Shown piece after piece: positions 14,928-21,853 of a stretch of DNA of 22,715 nt. The stretch spans positions 1-22,715 of the forward strand of contig CALHVG010000042.1 in the NCBI GenBank assembly GCA_938039145.1. The letters run 5' to 3'. Position 1 is the stretch's first letter, and each line of letters opens with the position of its first letter. A program made the translations under genes and the position numbers. Under the pieces are notes generated by a model. It searched no databases and was not told the DNA's origin. It saw only the letters and a program-made list of their open reading frames with translations. This DNA comes from an uncultured Treponema sp. Lineage in GTDB: Bacteria; Spirochaetota; Spirochaetia; Treponematales; Treponemataceae.

Positions 14928-15626
14928 TCAGCCGAAGATTTTAGTTCCGACAAAATCCTTCTCGTCAAGAATTTTTTTGATATTCGGAATATTTTTTCCG
15001 CCTGCGCAGATTACCGTCAGCGCCAACTCGTCCGCTTTTTTTGAAGCCACAGGGTCAAAAGGACAATTTTTCCCGGGAACCCATTCGTCGCCCACCATCT
15101 TCCTGAAATCTTTCCATGAAATTTCGTCAATCGGTTTTGCCGAAGGATTGGTTTTCGGGTCGTCGGTGTAGACTTTCTCTATGTTGGAAAGATTTACGAC
15201 AGTCCTTGCGCCGTGTTTTTCGGCAAGAAGAACCGCATCGTTGTCGGTTGAAAATCCGGGATGCCAGCCAGCCGCAAGCAGGACACGCCCCTTGAACTCA
15301 ATCGGAGCGGTAGGGTCGTAAACCACATCGTTCAGGCACAAATCGCCGAAGCACGATTTCACAAGCTGGGCGTTCAGGCGCGTCGCCATTATTCCAATCC
15401 AATCCGCAGAATCGGGAGAATAAACGCCGTCGGCATTCTTTGATATTTCAAGATACGCCTTTTGATAAATCCTTGCGGGTGCGCCGCCGCCAACAACAAG
15501 AATCAGCCTGCGCTTTTCGTTAGCGTAAAGCCATTCCTTCGCCATCGAAATAAAATCGGTCAAGAAATCCGTGTCGGGCTTGTCCGGAACAACGATTGAA
15601 CCGCCCAAAGAAATTACCTTTGTCAT
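14928..15626 (-). CDS. pyrH: UMP kinase, archaeal/spirochete type
   Basis: This amino-acid-kinase-fold protein of 232 residues phosphorylates UMP to UDP by family assignment. Landmarks are SLGGSIVVPD at the N-terminus (phosphate loop), VVGGGAPARIYQ, DWIGIMATRLNAQLV, the nucleotide-site segment GWHPGFSTDNDAVLLAEKHG, and NLSNIEKVYTDDPKTNPSA followed by CPFDPVASKKADE. These fit the subgroup defined in archaea and spirochetes rather than the GTP-regulated bacterial PyrH, so a difference in regulation is expected. GGAGG precedes the ATG. It lies 22 bp after the transglutaminase-like gene and may be co-transcribed with the sigma-factor cluster. The genome may also carry a standard PyrH elsewhere; this cannot be seen here. 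Confidence 0.88.
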   Translation of the reverse strand: MTKVISLGGSIVVPDKPDTDFLTDFISMAKEWLYANEKRRLILVVGGGAPARIYQKAYLEISKNADGVYSPDSADWIGIMATRLNAQLVKSCFGDLCLNDVVYDPTAPIEFKGRVLLAAGWHPGFSTDNDAVLLAEKHGARTVVNLSNIEKVYTDDPKTNPSAKPIDEISWKDFRKMVGDEWVPGKNCPFDPVASKKADELALTVICAGGKNIPNIKKILDEKDFVGTKIFG

Positions 15627-15648
15627 TTATGCCTCCAAATCAATTCGC

Positions 15649-17343
15649 CTAATAAACTCCAAGGACAATCGGATTTGCCCAGTACGAAGTGTATTTTATC
15701 GCTCTTCCCGAAGATTCTTCCCAAACAGACTGCAACGCATAAGTCCTAAGCCTTGCGACGGTCTTGTTTTCGGGAGAAGCCGATTTTATCTCGTTGAATC
15801 CTCTCGAAACAAGAATGTGCTGCGAATCTAAATTTCCGAAATAAAACTCGGAAGGAACGATGTCCCTTGCCCAAGTCCTGTAGTCAAGCCCCGCACCAAG
15901 GGCAACATCGACCGGAAACCAGCCGAAGCCCGGAAGATAGACTTCCGTCCACCAATGATTGCGCGTCCTCAAATCCGAATTGACAAGAAATCCGCTGTCC
16001 GGCAAAGCGGGAATTCCTGCGGCACGAAGAAGAGCCGTATAGATAATCGTAAAATCATAGGCATCCCCTTTTTTTGAAGAAAGCATATCCAAAGGGGAAC
16101 TTGTATCGGCTCTCAGTCCGTGAAGAATCCTATAGTTTAGAATCATGTGATTGTAGCACAATAAAGCAATCTTGTACGGATTCGTTTCTTTTTTTATTAT
16201 TTGCAAAAGAAAAGCCTTTACAGATTCGTTTTCGGACGGAACTACGCTGTCGGGAAAAGTTGCGTTTCCCACAAGAAGTTTGTTTACATTTTTCAGTGAA
16301 TCGATGTTATCGGGAAAAACGGATGTTCTTGTCTCGTAGACGGTAACTGCAAAATTCTGCGAAAATCGCCGCCTTCCGGAAAGATTTCTTCCGCCCTGCA
16401 CCTGATGAATCACAGTGTTCTGAAAATCGGGAATTATAGGTTCGGGATTCGCCTCGATTAGCCTTGCCGCAGGTTGGTATACGCTTGTGGCAGGCCGAGG
16501 AATCCTCAATATGATTGAAGAATTCTTCTCGCCGGAATAATCCTCAAGGTCGCACGAAAACTGAACCACGTAAATCTTAGGATTCACAAGACTTTTTTTG
16601 CCTGCCTTTCCGTCAATTTTTATGTTTCGTAGGGCGGATTTGCCTCTTGGGGTTTTTACATAGAATTTTCCGCTGACAGCTCCATCGGGAATCCTCACCC
16701 TTATTTCGGAGTCGGACCAATATTCATAATCGAAGTCCCCGGAATCCGCCGCAACGTATTCAAGACTTTCTGAGCCATCTCCATCTTCCCTGTCAAGATT
16801 CTCCCTGTCCGCTGAAAAATATACATTCGACATATCCCGAAAGTTTCCGAAATTGCTCCCCGAAATCGTTATCAGCGAGCCGGGAAGAATATGCTCAGGC
16901 GAAAGTCCCGTAACAATCGGAACGGTGAACTTTGTGTTTTCAGCGACGATAATGGGAACGGATGCGGAATTCACAAAAAACGCAGGCTTGGATTTCAAAT
17001 CCTTTACGCCGACAAAAACAAGACCGCCCTGCACTCCCGGCGGAAGGATTACCTTTATCTCATCGTCATGCCAAGACAAATAGGAACTTGAAGTCAGCCT
17101 GCTTCCGCCGAAATCCACGTAACCGCTGTCCTTGATCGCCCCAAAATTCTTCCCTTTTATCACGACCAAATCGCCCGGAGAACCTATTTGAGGCGATATT
17201 TCCGATATTTCAGGATACTGGCGCACCTTCAGCCGCAAAATCACGGAAACCGACACAAACGCAAGTATGAGAACAACCCAAACCAATGCTCTTAAAAGAG
17301 GCGATTTCCTGAAAAAATAATTCGTTGCGGAAGATTTGTTCAC
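15649..17343 (-). CDS. Membrane-anchored IPT/TIG and transglutaminase-like protein lacking catalytic Cys
   Basis: This 564-residue protein has a short cytoplasmic start, one membrane segment (about 18-37), two IPT/TIG immunoglobulin-like domains (about 45-125 and 141-243, each with the 'P-G-x-L-v-x-I-x-G-x-N-F-G' signature), a linker and a transglutaminase-like domain (about 370-490). In that domain the expected G-x-C-x-D-F reads G-D-A428-Y-D-F, so the nucleophilic cysteine is alanine, while His463 (NHWWTEVY) and Asp479 (FPVDVALG) are kept. It is therefore probably a binding rather than a hydrolytic module. The start is GTG and overlaps the anti-sigma stop as GTGA, implying translational coupling. 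The domain probably faces the periplasm. A role in sensing envelope peptides for the sigma/anti-sigma pair is inferred. Confidence 0.85.
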   Translation of the reverse strand: MNKSSATNYFFRKSPLLRALVWVVLILAFVSVSVILRLKVRQYPEISEISPQIGSPGDLVVIKGKNFGAIKDSGYVDFGGSRLTSSSYLSWHDDEIKVILPPGVQGGLVFVGVKDLKSKPAFFVNSASVPIIVAENTKFTVPIVTGLSPEHILPGSLITISGSNFGNFRDMSNVYFSADRENLDREDGDGSESLEYVAADSGDFDYEYWSDSEIRVRIPDGAVSGKFYVKTPRGKSALRNIKIDGKAGKKSLVNPKIYVVQFSCDLEDYSGEKNSSIILRIPRPATSVYQPAARLIEANPEPIIPDFQNTVIHQVQGGRNLSGRRRFSQNFAVTVYETRTSVFPDNIDSLKNVNKLLVGNATFPDSVVPSENESVKAFLLQIIKKETNPYKIALLCYNHMILNYRILHGLRADTSSPLDMLSSKKGDAYDFTIIYTALLRAAGIPALPDSGFLVNSDLRTRNHWWTEVYLPGFGWFPVDVALGAGLDYRTWARDIVPSEFYFGNLDSQHILVSRGFNEIKSASPENKTVARLRTYALQSVWEESSGRAIKYTSYWANPIVLGVY

Positions 17344-17942
17344 GGTAAAATACCTGGAACAGCCGAAGGAAGCATGACATCCATAACACCGGGACGCTCA
17401 AGTTCCATGCCGGGAACAGATATTCTTATGGTGTTGGAATCGTCGAAATTCGGTCTAAAAACGTCAACGTCCGCAAGGGACGCATTTTTAATAGAACCAA
17501 CATTAGAGCCGATGATATTCTTGTTTGAAAAAGCCGTCATCTGCGGGCGTTCAACCAGTTCAAGCTGGGAAAGAGACATAGAAGAGGCGGAACGCTTTGC
17601 ATCCGAAAGACCGAACGGAAGAATTACCGCAAGCAGAACCGCAGCCGCCGCCGAAAATCCTACAAGTGTTTTCTGAGTCAAAAACGGACTTACTCGGCGA
17701 GTATTTTTTGAATAACTCATTTTTGTCATCAAACGTAAATAACTTGCGTCCATAAAATGCTCGTCCGGCGCAATGTTCTTACTGTCTTCGGCAAAAACTT
17801 TTCTAATCCGCCTTAAAGAATCCTGCTTTTGAGCGCATTTTTTGCACGCAGACACGTGATGTTCGTAGTCTTTTACGTACGAAAGCGGAAGTTCACCATC
17901 CAAATAAACCGAATGTATGTCATCTGTCGGGCAAGAAAACAT
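17340..17942 (-). CDS. Anti-sigma factor with zinc-finger (ZAS-like) domain
   Basis: The 200-residue protein begins at the ATG 17942, where GGAG lies 6 bases upstream; a TTG two codons earlier sits too close to that site. Residues 29-36 form H-x3-C-x2-C (HHVSACKKC), the zinc-binding core of ZAS-type anti-sigma factors that hold ECF sigma factors at the membrane. A single transmembrane helix (about 90-110, TLVGFSAAAAVLLAVILPF) separates it from a roughly 90-residue extracytoplasmic tail rich in Ser, Asn and Val with no recognisable fold. The ECF sigma gene precedes it by 43 bp. It ends in a GTGA overlap with the IPT/transglutaminase-like gene. Confidence 0.85.
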   Translation of the reverse strand: MFSCPTDDIHSVYLDGELPLSYVKDYEHHVSACKKCAQKQDSLRRIRKVFAEDSKNIAPDEHFMDASYLRLMTKMSYSKNTRRVSPFLTQKTLVGFSAAAAVLLAVILPFGLSDAKRSASSMSLSQLELVERPQMTAFSNKNIIGSNVGSIKNASLADVDVFRPNFDDSNTIRISVPGMELERPGVMDVMLPSAVPGILP

Positions 17943-17985
17943 TGTCAACTCCTATAGGAACACCGCAAAACCGAATGAACGATTT

Positions 17986-18528
17986 TTACGCCATATCCTC
18001 TCTTAATATTTCTTCCAAAAGTTTACGCGCCCGGAATATCCGAACCTTTACGTTCCCTTCGGAAATACCGAGCACTTTTCCAATTTCTTTGTAATTCAGG
18101 TCGCTGTATTCTTTCAGGATTACGGCTTCCTTCAGTTTTTGGGGCAGCCTGTCCAACGCCTTTTGAGTAAGACTTATTGACTCGGCTGCCAAAAGTTCCG
18201 TTTCGCCCGACTGAATTTCCCGATGGTCTTCATAAAGCGCTTTTTCGTACGCCTTTTTCTCGCGCGCCTTGCGTTTAACATAGTTCAAGGAAGCGTTTTT
18301 AACCACTCTTATAAGCCAAAATTTTGCGTCGTTCAGCGACGGGAACACAATTTTTTTTTCATTAGCCTTTATAAGCGAATCATGAGAAAGATCTTCAGCC
18401 GCTTCCTCATCGTTTACGATTCGATAGGAAATCTTATACAGCATCTGCATCGTTTCTCTGTAAATCAGGTTAAAGTCAGTAGGATTTGCCGCATTCAGTT
18501 GTTTTGGGATTTCAGTCTGACTTTCCAT
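17986..18528 (-). CDS. ECF (group 4) RNA polymerase sigma factor
   Basis: This 180-residue sigma factor has only regions 2 and 4. Region 2 (about 20-90) contains YRIVNDEEAAEDLSHDSLIKA and the -10-recognition helix segment FWLIRVVKNASLNYVKRK. Region 4 (about 122-175) contains RLPQKLKEAVILKEYSDLNYKEIGKVLGISEGNVKVR split around the helix-turn-helix. It directs RNA polymerase to a small envelope or stress regulon and is held by the neighbouring anti-sigma factor. GAGG lies about 10 bases before the ATG, somewhat far. It is 45 bp from cysS, matching the cysS-sigma adjacency I recall for T. pallidum (tp0091-tp0092). Its target promoters cannot be deduced from this window. Confidence 0.92.
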   Translation of the reverse strand: MESQTEIPKQLNAANPTDFNLIYRETMQMLYKISYRIVNDEEAAEDLSHDSLIKANEKKIVFPSLNDAKFWLIRVVKNASLNYVKRKAREKKAYEKALYEDHREIQSGETELLAAESISLTQKALDRLPQKLKEAVILKEYSDLNYKEIGKVLGISEGNVKVRIFRARKLLEEILREDMA

Positions 18529-18573
18529 AGTAACAAAACCTCATGGCGTTTAAAAGGTTACGGAGAAAACGCA

Positions 18574-20109
18574 CTAAAGCGATTCTCTTTTCCAGACCGC
18601 CCCGTCCGGAGTATCGATTATGATTATTCCGCGCGCTTTAAGACGATTCCGTATTTCGTCGGCTTTTAAATATTCTTTGTTCTTTTTTGCGGCGGTGCGT
18701 TCTTCAACAAGCGCATTTATTTCGGAAGCCTCGCTGTCGCCGGAATGGTCGGGCATCAATGATTCCGCTTTTTTTCGAGCTTCTTTTTGCAATATTGCGG
18801 CGGATTCAAGCAGCCTGAGCCCCATCACGCTGTCCATTCTGTCAATAAGTTCAAGAGCCTCGGCAGGTTCAATTGAAGAATCTTTTAGAACTTTGTTCAC
18901 TTGGCTAAGCGCAACCGGCATAAGAAGGTCGTTTTCAAGAGCCGACTTGAACGCATCCATATGAATAACTGCGTTTTCCGAAAGCCCCGCTCGAAAATCC
19001 GCCTCGCCTTTTTGATAAGTTTTCCCCGTAGAAAGAGAGATTTTTCCCCTGTCCGCAAGTTTTGCAATCTTCTGCACAAGACTTTGGCGGCCGTTTTTTG
19101 CAGAATCCATTGCATCGTAACTGAAAAAAATCTTTTTTCTATAATGACCGCCCAAAAGAAAGAAGCGATAATCCAAAGCGTCGTAGCCCTTGTCCAAAAG
19201 CGTCTGAAGACGAAGGAAATTTCCTTCGGACTTTGACATTTTGTTTCCGCCCTCGACAACAAGAAATTCATTGTGAAGCCAGTACTTTACCCACGGACCT
19301 TCGGCACGCTCTTCCGCAGAAAAACTTCCTTCGGACTGGGCAATCTCATTTGTATGATGAACGGGAACGTGATCAATTCCGCCGGTATGTATGTCAATGT
19401 GCTTTCCAAGATATTTCATGCTCATCGCAGAACATTCTATGTGCCAGCCCGGATAGCCGCGTCCCCATGGCGAATCCCAGGTCATCGCCTGATTTTCAAA
19501 CTTGGATTTTGTAAACCAAAGCACAAAATCACCGGGATTCCGCTTGTTCCCGTCTATCACAACTTCTTTTCGCCGCCCGGCGCCTTCTTTCAGTTCGTCA
19601 AGATTCAGATTCGCAAGTTTTCCGTAGTCGGAAAAAGTCGTGATGTCAAAATAAAGATTTCCGCCTGCCGTATAAGTGTGTCCGCCCGTTTCGATTTTTT
19701 GGATAAGAGAAATCATGTCGGGAATATGGTCGGTAGCCTTGCAAATTACGTCCGGAATCCGAATATTAAGGGCGTTTATGTCATTCATAAAAGCGTCGGT
19801 GTAAAATTTTGCCACCTCAAGCACGGACTGATGGCGTTCCTCGGCAGTTTTTACCATTTTGTCGTCGCCGTCGTCGCCGTCGCCTGTAAGATGCCCTACG
19901 TCCGTAATGTTCATAACGTGTTTTATGTCGTAGCCCAAAAAAGTCAAAGTTCGGTTAAGCGTGTCAAGAAAAACGTATGCCCTAAGATTCCCGATGTGCG
20001 CATAGTTGTAAACTGTTGGCCCGCAGCCGTAAAATCCCACAAAACCGTCCTTTATCGGTCTGAATTCCTCAAGTTTGCGCCCCATCGTGTTGAACAGCCT
20101 CAAAGACAT
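18574..20109 (-). CDS. cysS: Cysteinyl-tRNA synthetase
   Basis: CysS attaches cysteine to tRNA-Cys. The start at 20109 (MSLRLFNT) has AGGAG 5 bases upstream; an ATG 11 codons earlier is not supported. The 511-residue protein has the class I signatures HIGN (38-41) and KMSKS (290-294), and the zinc ligands Cys29 (CGPTVYN), Cys226 (GWHIECSAMS), His251 and Glu255 (HHTNE). Beyond the catalytic core a C-terminal helical domain ends at about 505. There is no fused extra domain. The upstream 300 bp contain hairpins but no recognised T-box or cysteine sensor. It leads the minus-strand cluster. Confidence 0.97.
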   Translation of the reverse strand: MSLRLFNTMGRKLEEFRPIKDGFVGFYGCGPTVYNYAHIGNLRAYVFLDTLNRTLTFLGYDIKHVMNITDVGHLTGDGDDGDDKMVKTAEERHQSVLEVAKFYTDAFMNDINALNIRIPDVICKATDHIPDMISLIQKIETGGHTYTAGGNLYFDITTFSDYGKLANLNLDELKEGAGRRKEVVIDGNKRNPGDFVLWFTKSKFENQAMTWDSPWGRGYPGWHIECSAMSMKYLGKHIDIHTGGIDHVPVHHTNEIAQSEGSFSAEERAEGPWVKYWLHNEFLVVEGGNKMSKSEGNFLRLQTLLDKGYDALDYRFFLLGGHYRKKIFFSYDAMDSAKNGRQSLVQKIAKLADRGKISLSTGKTYQKGEADFRAGLSENAVIHMDAFKSALENDLLMPVALSQVNKVLKDSSIEPAEALELIDRMDSVMGLRLLESAAILQKEARKKAESLMPDHSGDSEASEINALVEERTAAKKNKEYLKADEIRNRLKARGIIIIDTPDGAVWKRESL

Positions 20110-20186
20110 AAAAACTCCTAATTTTTCACAAGACGCGTGCAAAACCGCACAAAATGCACCGCCAAAAAAGTTAGTTTATTTTTCAG

Positions 20187-20310
20187 AAAACGGAACACCG
20201 TTTTAAAGAAGGGAAAAGCCTTCCCCTCGCTTCCAAGCAAGCCGCTTACGCTTTGTTGCTTGTCCGCTACCCCTTCCCCTAGGGGAAATCCCCTAAAACC
20301 CCTTTTCGGA
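20187..20310. repeat. GC-rich hairpin cluster upstream of cysS
   Basis: Within 125 bases there are several perfect dyads. AAAACGG-AACA-CCGTTTT occupies 20187-20204. GAAGG/CCTTC occupies 20208-20223. CAAGCAA (20234-20240) pairs with TTGCTTG (20256-20262). The 14-bp palindrome TTCCCCTAGGGGAA occupies 20274-20287 and overlaps TAGGGG-AAAT-CCCCTA at 20280-20295. The segment is markedly richer in C and G than its surroundings. It resembles a dispersed intergenic repeat of the kind found in many bacterial genomes, but only one copy is in this window. Confidence 0.5.
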
Positions 20311-20377
20311 GCAGCCAATAAAGTTTAATGAAATTAAAAGCGGTTTTCAATCAAGCTGAACATAATTAATTGCTTAA

Positions 20378-20410
20378 GAAAAAACAAAAAAATCTGCCAA
20401 GACAAGGCAG
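20378..20410 (-). terminator. Rho-independent terminator on the minus strand
   Basis: On the minus strand CTGCC-TTGTCTT-GGCAG is followed by ATTTTTTTGTTTTTT. This is a short stem with a long T tail, as in an intrinsic terminator for transcription coming from the DUF975 gene. Confidence 0.65.
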
Positions 20411-20449
20411 CATTTCCGGACGATTTGCATTTGCACAAAAAACGCGCAT

Positions 20450-20487
20450 AAAAAAATCGTTTTCTTTTCGGAAAAACGATTTTTTTT
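20450..20487. terminator. Strong bidirectional A/T-tailed hairpin
   Basis: A run of seven A then TCGTTTT (20450-20463) pairs with AAAACGA followed by T residues (20473-20486). The 14-bp stem has a 9-base loop. T runs follow on both strands, so it can stop transcription in either direction. Confidence 0.75.
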
Positions 20488-20600
20488 AATTTTTATCATA
20501 ATTTAAGTTCATTCGGACAGTTTTTGCAGCTCCGCAATTTTTGAAAGTCTTTTTAAGAAAAATTCCGTTTTCTTACCTGTAAGTTTTTCCGCAAAAACTA

Positions 20601-20676
20601 CCGCCTAAAACCTATATTCAGTTTATTCCGATTTTATTTAAAAATCAGTTAAAGATGAAAAACGTATTTTAGGCGG
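20601..20676. repeat. 10-bp inverted repeat around 56 bp
   Basis: CCGCCTAAAA (20601-20610) is exactly complementary to TTTTAGGCGG (20667-20676). Inside lies a second dyad, GATTTT-ATTTA-AAAATC (20630-20646). Together they could fold as a stem with an inner hairpin. No T run follows, so it is not a plain terminator. Confidence 0.6.
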
Positions 20677-20762
20677 ATTCCGGCATTTTTATCCCAAAAG
20701 CGGAAATTCAAAATCCGAATGTTTTTATAAAATCGGTTCTAAAAAAACTGAGACTTTCAATT

Positions 20763-21350
20763 TTAAACTGCAGCCTGAACGCCTTGCTGCTCAGCCTTCA
20801 AGCGCTCATAATAAATCGCAATTGTGGTCTCAACGTAAGGAGCTACATAAATCATGGCAAGTCCAAACGTAATAATTCCAAGGATGTACCACCAGAAAAA
20901 ACTTAGCTCAAGAAAAAACAGTTCAAGCTTATGCCCGTCCATCATTTCTTTTGATTTTTTCATAGCATCCGAAGCTGAAATCGTAGGATTATCCGCCAAA
21001 ATAAAAAAAGTCATTGCATATCTGCACTGAGCGATTATTCCCGGAATTATAAATAAAAGAGACCAAAGGGACGTAAATATAAACACCAGCAAAAACGCCA
21101 CAAATGCCGTGCCGAACTGTTTAAAGCCTTTGAAACCCGTCTCAAGATTTCCACGCCCTTCCCTTACCACTTCAAGAAAAAACATTGCAAATCCCAATTG
21201 AAAAGGCCCCATCAAAACAAAACTTCCGACAAAAGTTAAAGCAAGTGCCGAAAGAATAAGTCCCACAATTATCGAGAGACCAAAATAAACTCCGATGTTT
21301 CCGTTAAGTTGCTTTTTAGCTGCAATTTTCATTTCTTTTCTGTTGAACAT
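20763..21350 (-). CDS. DUF975 family integral membrane protein
   Basis: The 195-residue protein has several membrane segments (about 22-47, 49-62, 82-108, 150-180). The family signature LLFIIPGIIAQCRYAMTFF is followed by ILADNPTISASDAMKKSKEM, then MDGHKLELFFLELSF. DUF975 proteins are common in Firmicutes and spirochetes, with no assigned biochemical role. A GGGAG site lies 8 bases before the ATG. The gene is alone, with two terminator-like hairpins beyond its 3' end. Confidence 0.85.
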   Translation of the reverse strand: MFNRKEMKIAAKKQLNGNIGVYFGLSIIVGLILSALALTFVGSFVLMGPFQLGFAMFFLEVVREGRGNLETGFKGFKQFGTAFVAFLLVFIFTSLWSLLFIIPGIIAQCRYAMTFFILADNPTISASDAMKKSKEMMDGHKLELFFLELSFFWWYILGIITFGLAMIYVAPYVETTIAIYYERLKAEQQGVQAAV

Positions 21351-21522
21351 AATTTTCTCCCTAAAAATAAAATATTCTAATAACCTAAGGCAATTTTTTA
21401 ATACAAATGCTTCAAAAACTGCATAACTGCGGCTTAGATTTTAATCATTCACCGTTTACTTACAGCTCAGTTTTATAAAATCAGTCGCAGTATAAAAATA
21501 ATACAAGCCTTTTAATTTATTC

Positions 21523-21555
21523 GCAATATTTTCAAATGCTGAAAAAATATATTGC
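21523..21555 (-). terminator. Weak AT hairpin after the carrier-protein gene
   Basis: GCAATA and TATTGC flank an imperfect TTTT/AAAA stem just past the stop of the carrier protein. The stem is AT-rich with a 2-base bulge, so it is a doubtful terminator. The rest of 21351-21567 shows nothing further. Confidence 0.3.
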
Positions 21556-21567
21556 AATTATCGCTTG

Positions 21568-21795
21568 CTATTCTTCCTGCAGACGCAATACCATATCAAG
21601 CAAACCTTGAGCGCTGTTGAAATTCGCAGGAATTATCTCATGCGCCGGAATCGAAATATCGTATTCGTCATTCAGCGTGCTTATAATTTGCAAAATATCA
21701 AACGAATCGATATAGCCGTCGTCAACAAGCGTTGTGCAATGCTCAAAATCAACGTCTTCTTTTACGTCTTTTAATAATTCAAGTAATTTTTCCAT
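21568..21795 (-). CDS. Acyl-carrier-like protein with phosphopantetheine serine
   Basis: The start at 21795 is chosen because AGGAG lies 7 bases upstream; an ATG 9 codons earlier has none. The 75-residue product has the carrier-protein fold: helix 1 (MEKLLELLKDV), an acidic loop, and the attachment motif D30-S31-F (GYIDSFDILQIIS) where a 4'-phosphopantetheine arm would be added to Ser31. The motif has Phe where the fatty-acid ACP normally has Leu, and the D-x-x-I-D-S-F form resembles dedicated amino-acid or D-alanyl carrier proteins. Its gene follows the PLP decarboxylase by 58 bp. It is therefore probably not the ACP of fatty-acid synthesis. Confidence 0.85.
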   Translation of the reverse strand: MEKLLELLKDVKEDVDFEHCTTLVDDGYIDSFDILQIISTLNDEYDISIPAHEIIPANFNSAQGLLDMVLRLQEE

Positions 21796-21853
21796 ACAAA
21801 TACTCCTTAAAATGATTTTCAAAATATATTTTTCAAAGAACCTGCCGACGCAT

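Noticed and set aside
20110..20142. Eleven-codon extension of cysS
   Set aside because: AGGAG is positioned for the ATG at 20109, where the conserved N-terminus begins.
20118..20318. 66-residue minus-strand frame upstream of cysS
   Set aside because: It runs through the palindromic GC-rich element and has no ribosome binding site; it is probably an accident of repeat composition.
20110..20400. T-box or cysteine-sensing leader for cysS
   Set aside because: No T-box core sequence or specifier-loop arrangement is visible, and spirochetes are not known for T-box control.
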